Program-made: the position numbers and the translations under genes | Shown: one piece after another, positions 1 through 6,939 of the stretch | Numbering within the stretch: position 1 is the stretch's first letter | Layout: each line of letters begins with the position of its first letter | The notes under the pieces: model-generated | What the model was told of the DNA's origin: nothing | Seen by the model: only the letters and a program-made list of their open reading frames with translations | The model's database searches: none | NCBI GenBank assembly: GCA_040757455.1 | Contig: JBFLXE010000058.1 | Coordinates: 1 to 15,585, forward strand | Reading direction: 5' to 3' | DNA from: Kmv42 sp040757455 | Lineage (GTDB): Bacteria > Nitrospirota > Thermodesulfovibrionia > Thermodesulfovibrionales > SM23-35 | Length of the DNA stretch: 15,585 nt

Positions 1-68
1 AGTGATAGAATCTGGCTGAAAATGCTGCTAAACTTATTCATATACACCTCCGGTCTGGGTTTTGTTAA

Positions 69-1682
69 TTGCATAACTATATTACCCAGATCGGAGTTTA
101 TCTAAAACTTATTTTGGACAAGTCTGACATATCGTATAAAAAAATAGAGGAGCTTTACAGGGCACTCCTGAAGATTGCTCTGAGCCATCGGTTTTTTGTG
201 ATGATACTGGCGACAGGTATCGTTTTATTTAGTCTCATTATACCGATACATTTTCTCGGAAAAGAGTTTTCTCCTTCTGAAGATCAATCAAGGTTTCTTG
301 TGAGACTCAAGGCGCCCATTGATTATTCTGTTGATGAGGTGGACAGGATTTTTAGAAAGGCGGAAGATATTGTGAGATCAACACCGGAGGTGCGGACCTG
401 TTTTTATGCCCAGGGGCTCATGACAACGACTAATAGAGGAATAATGTTTATTTCCCTTAAACCAAAGTCCGAGAGGAAAAGAACACAGCAGGAGATAATG
501 GCAGAGGTACGAAAGAAATTTAAAAACATTGTTGGTCTCGAAGGGTCTGCTGAGGATGTTTCATTGATCGGAGGAGGCATACGAAATGTCCCGATACAAT
601 ATTCTGTACGGGGAAGTGATTTAAGAGCGGTTGAATCTTATGCAAAGGAAATCGTCTCCAAATTTTCAAATATTCCGGGCATAGTTGATGTCGATACTTC
701 TCTTGAAGTGGGGAAACCTGAGATAAGGGTTTATATAGATAGGGATAAAGCCGCCGACTTAGGCGTCGATGTTGCTGCTGTAGCAGAGGCTGCTAATTTT
801 CTAATTGGCGGAGAGTTTGATGTTGCCAAATTCAAAGATGAAACTAGGGGAAGAAGGTACGATGTCAGAGCAAGACTTGCACCGAAGGATAGGACTGATC
901 CTGATGACATCGGCAGAATTTATGTAAGGGCCCATGACGGAAGGCTTGTAGAGCTTTCAAATATTGTCAGAATTGATGAGACAGGAGGCCCGAGCATTAT
1001 TAACAGGGTCGACAGGTTGAGAGCTGTGACCGTGTTTGCAAATCTTGAAGGAAAGCCCCTTGGAGAGGCAAAACAAGAACTCGATTCAATAGCTGGCAGG
1101 ATACTGCCACCCGGCTATTCCGGGATTTACAAAGGGGTGGCTGATATTATGGGTGAATCTTTTTATTATCTGATATTTGCCATTATTCTCGGTGCTGTTT
1201 TGGCTTATATGATACTTGCTGCACAATTTGAGAGTTTTGTCCATCCTATTACAGTGCTTCTTTCCATGCCCCTCTCGTTTATTGGCGCCTTCGGAGCACT
1301 CTTGTTGACAGGAAATACGATGAATCTTTTTAGTCTCATAGGTCTCATACTTCTTATGGGTCTTGTCAAGAAGAATGCAATACTGCTTGTTGACTATACA
1401 AATACTTTGAGGGCAAGAGGCATTGATAGGAGGGAAGCAATTTTGACTGCTGGGCCGGTCAGGTTAAGGCCGATTCTCATGACTACCTTTGCTATTGTTT
1501 TCGGGATGATTCCCATAGCCATTGGCATCGGTGAAGGCGCCGAGACACGCGCGCCGATGGCAATTGCAACCATTGGCGGACTTCTTACATCACTTTTCTT
1601 AACCCTTATTGTTGTTCCCGTGGTGTATGATATTTTCGATGATTTACAAGCAAAGGTCTCCAGACGGGGGCCGAAAGTCTAA
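69..1682 (+). CDS. C-terminal half of an RND (HAE1/AcrB-type) efflux transporter, 5'-truncated
   Basis: The 537 residues match the second half of an inner-membrane RND drug/proton antiporter: TM7 near residues 38-58, the second periplasmic porter region near 65-360, then TM8-TM12 near 365-525. Visible family hallmarks are FSPSEDQ after TM7, the TM10 motif GLVKKN at 431-436 (Lys position of the proton relay), and RLRPILMT before TM11. A full family member is about 1,030 residues; the N-terminal half, with TM4 and its paired aspartates, is missing. The frame is closed by TAA at 66-68 and by TGA-TAG at 3-8, and none of the three forward frames in bases 1-68 looks like RND sequence. The nominal start is TTG at 69 with no Shine-Dalgarno sequence. 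A half pump should not transport alone, so this is probably a decayed, rearranged or misassembled gene. Family assignment is very sure; functional status is not. Confidence 0.85.
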   Translation: MHNYITQIGVYLKLILDKSDISYKKIEELYRALLKIALSHRFFVMILATGIVLFSLIIPIHFLGKEFSPSEDQSRFLVRLKAPIDYSVDEVDRIFRKAEDIVRSTPEVRTCFYAQGLMTTTNRGIMFISLKPKSERKRTQQEIMAEVRKKFKNIVGLEGSAEDVSLIGGGIRNVPIQYSVRGSDLRAVESYAKEIVSKFSNIPGIVDVDTSLEVGKPEIRVYIDRDKAADLGVDVAAVAEAANFLIGGEFDVAKFKDETRGRRYDVRARLAPKDRTDPDDIGRIYVRAHDGRLVELSNIVRIDETGGPSIINRVDRLRAVTVFANLEGKPLGEAKQELDSIAGRILPPGYSGIYKGVADIMGESFYYLIFAIILGAVLAYMILAAQFESFVHPITVLLSMPLSFIGAFGALLLTGNTMNLFSLIGLILLMGLVKKNAILLVDYTNTLRARGIDRREAILTAGPVRLRPILMTTFAIVFGMIPIAIGIGEGAETRAPMAIATIGGLLTSLFLTLIVVPVVYDIFDDLQAKVSRRGPKV

Positions 1683-1732
1683 ATCAGAAGAAGACGGGCA
1701 GACTTTGAAGGGAGATTAAAGGTGAATGGCGA

Positions 1733-2875
1733 ATGAGAACATTCCTGATTTTCTTTTTTGCGCTTTACGGGTCTTTACATCTCTATGCTTTTCTGAAAAT
1801 AAAGAACGCTTTCGACCTTTCTAAACAGAGTGGTCTTTTCATAGCTCTTTTCATGGCTGTCATGATTGTTGCCCCGATCATCGTGCGCCTGTCAGAAAAA
1901 GCGGGTCATGAATTTTTTGCCCGGGTAATGTCTTATATAGGCTATTTCTGGATGGGGATACTTTTTTTATTTATCTCTATTTCCTTGATCATCGACATAT
2001 ACCGTTTGCTCCTTTATGCAGGCAGTTACTTGATGCGGAAAGACTTTTCCATTTTTTTACCATCAGGGCATTACGCATTTTACGTTCCCCTCGCCCTCTC
2101 TTTGCTCATAGTCCTGTATGGCTACTTTGAAGCTCTTAATATCCGGACTCAGAGAATAACAATCAAAACATCGAAGATTCCCGAAGAGGTCGGGCAAGTG
2201 AGAATAGTGCAGATTTCTGATGTCCACCTCGGTTTGATTGTACGCGAAAAAAAATTGAGAAGGATCCTGAAAGAAGTACAAGCAGCGCATCCAGACATTT
2301 TGGTCTCCACCGGAGATCTTGTTGACGGCCAGATCAATGACCTCTCCGGACTGTCAGAACTTCTCAAAGAAATAAAGCCGCGTTATGGAAAGTATGCGAT
2401 TACAGGCAACCACGAATTCTATGCAGGGCTTGAACAATCACTGGTTTTTACAGAAAAATCAGGCTTCAAAATATTGAGGGGGGAAGGTTTGACTATGGCT
2501 GGCATCATAAATATCGCGGGGTTTGATGATCCGCAGGGAAAAACCTATGGTCTTTATAATGAGGTTGCAGAAAGAGATCTCCTATCGGGATTTTCACGAG
2601 AAAAATTTACTCTGTTACTGAAGCATAGACCGCTTGTGGATAAGGACGCGAATGGTCTTTTCGATCTCCAGCTTTCAGGGCATGTTCACAAAGGCCAGAT
2701 TTTTCCTTTCAGCATCATTACCGGACTATACTATCCCGTACAGGCAGGCTTCGCGACCCTTTCGGAGCGGTCAAAGTTGTACGTGAGCCGGGGTTCAGGA
2801 ACATGGGGCCCACCCGTCCGATTTCTGTCGCCACCGGAAGTGACACTCATCGATCTCGTTCACGAAGGAATGTGA
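1733..2875 (+). CDS. Membrane-anchored calcineurin-like metallophosphoesterase
   Basis: This 380-residue protein has about four N-terminal membrane helices (near 3-21, 33-53, 66-92, 114-133), then a cytoplasmic-type metallophosphoesterase domain. The two-metal motifs appear in order: SDVHLG (D163, H165), GDLVDG (D195), GNHEFY (N226, H227), an isolated H298 and GHVHKGQ (H317, H319). All metal ligands of the family appear present, so an active hydrolase is expected. The substrate cannot be read from the sequence. The architecture resembles the YkuE/YaeI group, and distant relatives include LpxG-type UDP-2,3-diacylglucosamine hydrolases. Its position 72 bp before the lipid-transport operon makes an envelope lipid substrate plausible, but that is inference. 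The start is ATG at 1733 with a GGGAG sequence about 18 bases upstream, farther than ideal. Confidence 0.88.
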   Translation: MRTFLIFFFALYGSLHLYAFLKIKNAFDLSKQSGLFIALFMAVMIVAPIIVRLSEKAGHEFFARVMSYIGYFWMGILFLFISISLIIDIYRLLLYAGSYLMRKDFSIFLPSGHYAFYVPLALSLLIVLYGYFEALNIRTQRITIKTSKIPEEVGQVRIVQISDVHLGLIVREKKLRRILKEVQAAHPDILVSTGDLVDGQINDLSGLSELLKEIKPRYGKYAITGNHEFYAGLEQSLVFTEKSGFKILRGEGLTMAGIINIAGFDDPQGKTYGLYNEVAERDLLSGFSREKFTLLLKHRPLVDKDANGLFDLQLSGHVHKGQIFPFSIITGLYYPVQAGFATLSERSKLYVSRGSGTWGPPVRFLSPPEVTLIDLVHEGM

Positions 2876-2886
2876 GATGCGATTAT

Positions 2887-2919
2887 GTGTTAATCAAACA
2901 CGCAGTAGAGTGATATGAT
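2887..2919 (+). promoter_or_regulatory. Possible promoter and operator-like palindrome ahead of mlaE
   Basis: TGATATGAT at 2911-2919 fits an extended -10 element (TGn plus TATGAT). It would start transcription near 2926, just before the AGGAAGG ribosome site at 2932-2938. No good -35 is present; TTAATC at 2890-2895 is the best. That region is covered by the palindrome GTGTT-AATCA-AACAC (2887-2901), which could be an operator. All of this rests on short motifs. Confidence 0.3.
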
Positions 2920-2947
2920 ATGTATAATGTTAGGAAGGATGACAAAC

Positions 2948-3712
2948 ATGAGATCAAAGGAATTTATCAAGGATCTTCAGGATTTCTATCTCCTTTCAAT
3001 ACGCAGTATCACGGCGCTCTTCAGGCGGCCATTTTATTTCAGGGATCTGGTGGAACAGATGGATTATGCAGGCGCAGGCTCTCTTGCCATAGTGATTCCG
3101 GTCTCTCTGTTCATCGGGATGGCCTTATCCCTTCAACTGTCAGCCGAACTCTCCCGGCTTGGGCTAAAGATATATACAGGCAAAATCGTGGGTATCTCCA
3201 TTATCAGGGAGGTCGGGCCGGTCACTGTCGCCCTTGTTTTCGCTGGAAGGGTCGGCTCTGGAATGGCTTCTGAACTTGGCTCCATGATCCTCGGCCACCA
3301 GGTCGATTCTTTGAGGGTCTTCGGGATTGATCCGATGAAGAAGCTTGTCACTCCTCGGGTGATGAGTGCGATCCTTATGCTTCCGGCCCTCACACTTATC
3401 GGTGACGCCATCTCTCTGTTAGGCGGATACTATATCGCCGTATTCGTAAGCCACCAGAGTTCCACTGTTTACTGGAGTTCGATAAGAGATGTTCTGATAT
3501 TTGAGAATGTCTTTGCCGGTGCTGCCAAACCTTTCATCTTTGGTTATCTCGTCGCATGCATAAGCTGTTACCAGGGACTGTCCACAAGAGGAGGATCGAA
3601 AGGACTGAGGCAATCCACAACGAGGGCAGTAGTCATCTCAATCGTGATGATCATAGCGTCTGACTTTATACTAACTCGTATTCTACTTTATGTTCTGGGA
3701 TTTTCGGTATGA
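2948..3712 (+). CDS. mlaE: MlaE-type ABC transporter permease (phospholipid transport)
   Basis: This is the integral inner-membrane permease of an MCE/Mla ABC system that moves phospholipids between inner and outer membranes. It is recognisable by the MlaE-family core: an EVGPV-type segment, then GMASELGSM and LRVFGIDPMKKLVTPRV, followed by long hydrophobic helices. I place the start at ATG 2948 (254 residues, usual for the family) because AGGAAGG at 2932-2938 lies nine bases upstream. An in-frame ATG at 2915 would add 11 residues but has no ribosome site, and one at 2939 sits too close to it. The last codons overlap the ATPase gene in an ATGA junction, so the two are translationally coupled. 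No mlaB or mlaC gene is present in the window. Confidence 0.93.
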   Translation: MRSKEFIKDLQDFYLLSIRSITALFRRPFYFRDLVEQMDYAGAGSLAIVIPVSLFIGMALSLQLSAELSRLGLKIYTGKIVGISIIREVGPVTVALVFAGRVGSGMASELGSMILGHQVDSLRVFGIDPMKKLVTPRVMSAILMLPALTLIGDAISLLGGYYIAVFVSHQSSTVYWSSIRDVLIFENVFAGAAKPFIFGYLVACISCYQGLSTRGGSKGLRQSTTRAVVISIVMIIASDFILTRILLYVLGFSV

Positions 3713-4446
3713 TTGTATTTGACAAAGTCTGGTTTTCGTACGGAAACCACTATGTTCTCAGGGACCTCAGCTTTGTTGTGAAAGAGAATGAAAGGGTAGC
3801 AATCCTGGGTGGAAGCGGCGAGGGTAAGACAACTATACTCAAGCTGATTCTTGGCCTGGTGGAACCCGACTCGGGGAAGATTTTTATCAACGGCGATGAT
3901 ATTACGATTAAGACGGAAGACGAACTGAGAGAGGTGAGGAGGAGATTCAGCATCGTCTTCCAGGAAGGTGCTCTTTTTGATTCATTGAATGTGAAGGAAA
4001 ACGTTGCTTTTTGTTTGAGAGAATATTCTGATCTGTCAGAAGAGGAGATAGACGGAAAAGTCCGGGAGATTCTCAGGATTGTCGGTATGGAAAATACAGT
4101 TGATCTCATGCCCGATGAACTGAGCGGGGGCATGCACAGGAGAGTCGCTATTGCGAGGTCTCTGGCAGCCTGCGAACCAAGAATGTTCCTTTATGACGAA
4201 CCTACGACGGGACTTGATCCAATTAACGCAGATAATATATGCAGACTCATCTTAGACCTCTGTAAGAATGGCAGAGGACTGATCATCGTGACCCATAAGG
4301 TTTCCGACGCATTCAAGGTGGCAGATAGATTCATGTTCTTAAAAGAAGGAAGAATTTTTTTTGATGGCAGCAAAGACGAACTTCTGCGGTCAACCATTAT
4401 CGAGGTGCAAGAATTCTTGAGTGATTTGCAGATTTGTCCAAAATAA
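3709..4446 (+). CDS. mlaF: MlaF-type ABC transporter ATPase
   Basis: This 245-residue nucleotide-binding subunit should power the MlaE permease from the cytoplasmic face. All ATPase motifs are visible: Walker A GGSGEGKT at 34-41, Q-loop Q85, signature LSGGM at 138-142, Walker B FLYDEP at 160-165, D-loop GLD at 168-170 and H-loop H196. LSGGM with MHRRVAIAR after it is the form typical of MlaF rather than of importers. Translation starts inside the mlaE stop codon (ATGA, 3709-3712). Its last codons form the left arm of an 11-bp inverted repeat that extends into the gap before mlaD. Nothing suggests loss of function. Confidence 0.95.
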   Translation: MIVFDKVWFSYGNHYVLRDLSFVVKENERVAILGGSGEGKTTILKLILGLVEPDSGKIFINGDDITIKTEDELREVRRRFSIVFQEGALFDSLNVKENVAFCLREYSDLSEEEIDGKVREILRIVGMENTVDLMPDELSGGMHRRVAIARSLAACEPRMFLYDEPTTGLDPINADNICRLILDLCKNGRGLIIVTHKVSDAFKVADRFMFLKEGRIFFDGSKDELLRSTIIEVQEFLSDLQICPK

Positions 4447-4479
4447 GAAAGTTGAGAATGTACCAAGATATTTTGGACA
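4435..4479. repeat. Perfect 11-bp inverted repeat across the mlaF stop codon
   Basis: TGTCCAAAATA at 4435-4445 is exactly complementary to TATTTTGGACA at 4469-4479, separated by 23 bases. A T-G wobble (4434/4480) can extend it by one step. The stem includes the end of the mlaF reading frame. The right arm is not followed by a T-tract, so it is not a standard terminator. It could act in mRNA processing or as a protein-binding palindrome between mlaEF and mlaD. Confidence 0.6.
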
Positions 4480-4521
4480 GTAGTGAGTAATTCATCTATC
4501 AAACTTTGACAGGAGGCCGAG

Positions 4522-5502
4522 ATGTTTGATAAGAAAAAACAGCTTATGTGGTCAAAACTGAAGGTTGGTATTGTTTTTACCGCTGCCCTTTTTATACTGT
4601 TTGGAACTGTTTTTTTTGCCGGCGGTATAGAGGAGATACTCACACCGAAAGTAAGGATCAAGGCACAGCTAAAGGATGTCAGAGGTTTGCGAAAAGGCGC
4701 TCCTGTTTGGGTCTCAGGAATAGAAGTGGGCTCAGTCAGAAGCATCGATCTCAGTAAGAAATACGGCACTGTTGTGACAATGGCGGTAAATGGTGATGCC
4801 ATAAAGTTCGTAAAAAAAGATTCTAAAGCGAGTGTTCTCACCATGGGCCTTCTCGGCGACAAATATGTTGAAATAAGCGCCGGCTCTGCTGATGCAGAAG
4901 TGGTAAAACCCGGGGATATCATTGAGGGTGGCGCTCAACTCGAAATACAGGATATAGTGAATGCAAGTCTGGTATCGCTCACAACCATTAATGAATTCAT
5001 CAAGGAACTGGAAGGAGTAATAGAAAAATTCGAAAGGAGCGAGGGGACACTTGCAAAGTTTTTGAAGGATCCTTCCATATATGACAATCTGAAAGAGACA
5101 ACTGAATCACTCTCCGCACTTCTCAGGCGGTTTGAGAAATCTGAAGGCAGTTTGAAGATGTTCGTGGAAGATCCGACACTTTATCATCGTCTATCAAGAA
5201 CCACAGCATCTCTTGAAGAGTTCAGTTCGAAGCTGGCCAGTGAGTCAGGAACCCTGCGAAGGCTCGTCGAAGACCCCGAACTGTATGAGAACATGGATAA
5301 TGCCTCAGCGCAAATAACTTCAATATTGACCAGAATTGAGCAAAGCAAAGGCCTGGCATGGAGCCTCGTGAACGATGAGGAATTAGCATCAGAGTTCAGG
5401 GATACACTTGACCAATTGAGAAGCTCCTTAAAGGAATTTAATGAATTGGTGGCCGAAATTAAACAACGCCCGAAGAAATATTTCAAATTTAGTATTTTCT
5501 GA
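4522..5502 (+). CDS. mlaD: MlaD-type MCE-domain protein with a repeat-containing C-terminal tail
   Basis: This 326-residue periplasmic lipid-binding subunit has one N-terminal membrane anchor (about 14-34) and one MCE domain (about 42-122). The MCE core is visible: VRGLRKGAPVWVSGIEVG at 53-70 and LTMGLLGDKYVEI at 106-118. E. coli MlaD is about 180 residues, so this protein carries a long helical extension. The extension is mostly four consecutive 34-residue units (170-203, 204-237, 238-271, 272-305), each with an SEGTL-like turn and, in the first three, an aromatic DPxLY-type motif. It ends in RPKKYFKFSIF, a tail seen in long MlaD-family proteins. AGGAGG at 4511-4516 lies five bases before the ATG. 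It is the third gene of the mlaEFD set and should form the periplasmic ring on MlaE, possibly with a tube or coiled-coil extension. Confidence 0.92.
   Translation: MFDKKKQLMWSKLKVGIVFTAALFILFGTVFFAGGIEEILTPKVRIKAQLKDVRGLRKGAPVWVSGIEVGSVRSIDLSKKYGTVVTMAVNGDAIKFVKKDSKASVLTMGLLGDKYVEISAGSADAEVVKPGDIIEGGAQLEIQDIVNASLVSLTTINEFIKELEGVIEKFERSEGTLAKFLKDPSIYDNLKETTESLSALLRRFEKSEGSLKMFVEDPTLYHRLSRTTASLEEFSSKLASESGTLRRLVEDPELYENMDNASAQITSILTRIEQSKGLAWSLVNDEELASEFRDTLDQLRSSLKEFNELVAEIKQRPKKYFKFSIF
5029..5436 (+). repeat. Four 34-residue tandem repeats inside mlaD
   Basis: The protein repeats with an exact 34-residue period (102 bp). Units begin with FERSEGTLAKFLKDPSIY, FEKSEGSLKMFVEDPTLY, LASESGTLRRLVEDPELY and the more divergent IEQSKGLAWSLVNDEELA. 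The DNA is much less conserved than the protein pattern, so this is an old, selected structural repeat rather than a recent duplication. Confidence 0.85.
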
Positions 5503-5560
5503 TATATAAAGCGAACCTGTTTTCTTCGAAGAGTTCGTCTCAAAGAGGAGTTTTGCATAA

Positions 5561-6394
5561 GTGAAAAAAATTCCGTTATTGCATCTGGTGCTTTTTGTTC
5601 TCACACTTATGACTACGCTCACTGTGGGCGCGATGCAGACCGGTGTGAATGTTTTCGAAGAACCGGGGAAAATATACAAAGGACTGCCTTTTGCACTCAC
5701 ATTAATAGCAATCCTGCTTAGTCATGAGTTATCTCACTACTTTGTCTCGAAGAAGCACAAAGTAAAGGCAACTCTTCCGTATTTCATCCCCGCCCCTACT
5801 ATTATTGGTACCTTCGGAGCATTTATCAAGATGAAATCCCCGATCATTTCCAGAAAATCCTTGATTGATATAGGCGCATCTGGCCCCATTGCAGGTTTTA
5901 TTGTCTCAGTCATCGCCTCCATCATCGGGCTCAATTTATCAGAAGTTGTCTCAGTTGCACAGAACAAGGGCATTTTGGGTCTCGGCGACTCGATACTTTT
6001 TTCTTTTCTGTCACGGACAGTTCTTGGCCCAACGCTACCTGGTCACGACATACTATTAAACCCTGTTGCGTTTGCGGGATGGATAGGGCTTTTTGTCACA
6101 TCGATTAACCTCATTCCTGTTGGACAGCTCGACGGTGGGCATGTGGCTTATGCACTCCTTGGGGAAAAACACCGTCTTGTTTCCATGGTTCTTGTTGTTG
6201 TAATGGTTCCCCTTGGTCTGATATTATGGGAGGGGTGGATCATTTGGGCCTTCTTATTGTTGATCCTCGGTCTCAAGCACCCCCCTGTCCTTTACTGGGA
6301 AGTTCCGCTGGACCGAAGGAGAAGATTTATAGGATGGTTAGCGCTTTTTATTTTATTCATTACTTTTATTCCCGTGCCTTTTAGGATCCTTTAG
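5561..6394 (+). CDS. Site-2 protease family (M50) membrane metalloprotease
   Basis: This 277-residue polytopic membrane protein has the M50 intramembrane-protease signatures. The zinc-binding HELSH is at 55-59, inside a hydrophobic helix. The third ligand and presenting loop is NLIPVGQLDGGH at 183-194, with D191 as the expected third ligand. A GPIAGF segment at 108-113 is also typical. There is no PDZ domain between the motifs, so it belongs to the compact group rather than the RseP group. Such proteases cut transmembrane substrates; the substrate here is unknown. The start is GTG at 5561, supported by AGAGGAG at 5544-5550. It follows mlaD by 58 bp on the same strand and may be cotranscribed with it. 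Confidence 0.88.
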   Translation: MKKIPLLHLVLFVLTLMTTLTVGAMQTGVNVFEEPGKIYKGLPFALTLIAILLSHELSHYFVSKKHKVKATLPYFIPAPTIIGTFGAFIKMKSPIISRKSLIDIGASGPIAGFIVSVIASIIGLNLSEVVSVAQNKGILGLGDSILFSFLSRTVLGPTLPGHDILLNPVAFAGWIGLFVTSINLIPVGQLDGGHVAYALLGEKHRLVSMVLVVVMVPLGLILWEGWIIWAFLLLILGLKHPPVLYWEVPLDRRRRFIGWLALFILFITFIPVPFRIL

Positions 6395-6398
6395 AGCA

Positions 6399-6427
6399 GG
6401 ACGTAAAGGCATGTGTGATGTTATACT
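6399..6427 (+). promoter_or_regulatory. Possible extended -10 promoter ahead of rplI
   Basis: TGTTATACT at 6419-6427 is an extended -10 (TGn plus TATACT, five of six consensus bases). It lies in the 72-bp gap between the protease gene and rplI. No recognisable -35 is present at 6399-6404, which is tolerable for an extended -10. Transcription would start near 6434, leaving a leader of about 33 bases. Confidence 0.4.
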
Positions 6428-6466
6428 AATTTATTTATCAAAACGATTTCAAAAGGAGACTCTTGA

Positions 6467-6910
6467 ATGAAAGTTATATTGAAGGAGGATGTGAAAAACC
6501 TGGGGAATATGGGACAAATTGTGGATGTATCGGATGGGTTTGCGAGAAACTATTTGGTGCCAAGAGGCCTTGCTGTGGAGGCCAGCACAAGGAATGTAAA
6601 ATCTCTGGAACATCAGAAAAAAGTGGTGCTCGAAAAGGCGAGGAAGATCAGGAGTTCTGCTCAGGAGTTATCGGAGATTATCTCTAAAAAGAAACTTGTT
6701 ATTAAGGCGAAAGCTGGTGAGGAAGGAAAATTGTTCGGTTCTGTAACGACCATGGATATTGCAGAGAAGCTCAAGGAAGAAGGTATCGAGATTGACAAAA
6801 AGAAGATTTTTCTTGACGAACCGATCAAGCGGCTCGGTTTGTATTCAGTGGCCATAAAAATTCATCCTGAAATAATGTCGCAACTTGATGTCGAGGTGGT
6901 TCCGGAATAA
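6467..6910 (+). CDS. rplI: Large-subunit ribosomal protein bL9
   Basis: This 147-residue protein matches bL9 over its full length. The N-terminal RNA-binding domain starts MKVILKEDVKNLGNMGQIVD and contains GFARNYLVPRGLA. A long connecting helix follows (about 41-75), then a C-terminal domain with LFGSVTTMDIA and a VxVVPE end. The length is normal (about 147-150). AAGGAG at 6453-6458 is eight bases before the ATG. It is followed by dnaB after 29 bp, the usual order in many bacteria, but the commonly associated rpsF, ssb and rpsR are not upstream here; a membrane protease gene precedes it instead. Confidence 0.97.
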   Translation: MKVILKEDVKNLGNMGQIVDVSDGFARNYLVPRGLAVEASTRNVKSLEHQKKVVLEKARKIRSSAQELSEIISKKKLVIKAKAGEEGKLFGSVTTMDIAEKLKEEGIEIDKKKIFLDEPIKRLGLYSVAIKIHPEIMSQLDVEVVPE

Positions 6911-6939
6911 GACCGTGCTTTGCCAATCGGTCCAATAAA

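Noticed and set aside
2923..2928. Perfect TATAAT just before mlaE as the -10 element
   Set aside because: It would start transcription near 2935, inside the ribosome site, and has no -35; the extended -10 at 2911-2919 fits better.
4506..4511. TTGACA before mlaD as a -35 element
   Set aside because: It overlaps the Shine-Dalgarno sequence, and no -10 follows at 16-18 bases.
4191..4922. Long minus-strand open frame (243 codons) opposite mlaF and mlaD
   Set aside because: It lies opposite two well-identified genes, has low-complexity Ser/Thr/Pro-rich antisense composition, no ribosome site and no family resemblance.
5512..5537. Hairpin after mlaD (CGAAC / GTTCG around palindrome TCTTCGAAGA) as a terminator
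   Set aside because: The stem is short and interrupted, and it is not followed by a T-tract.
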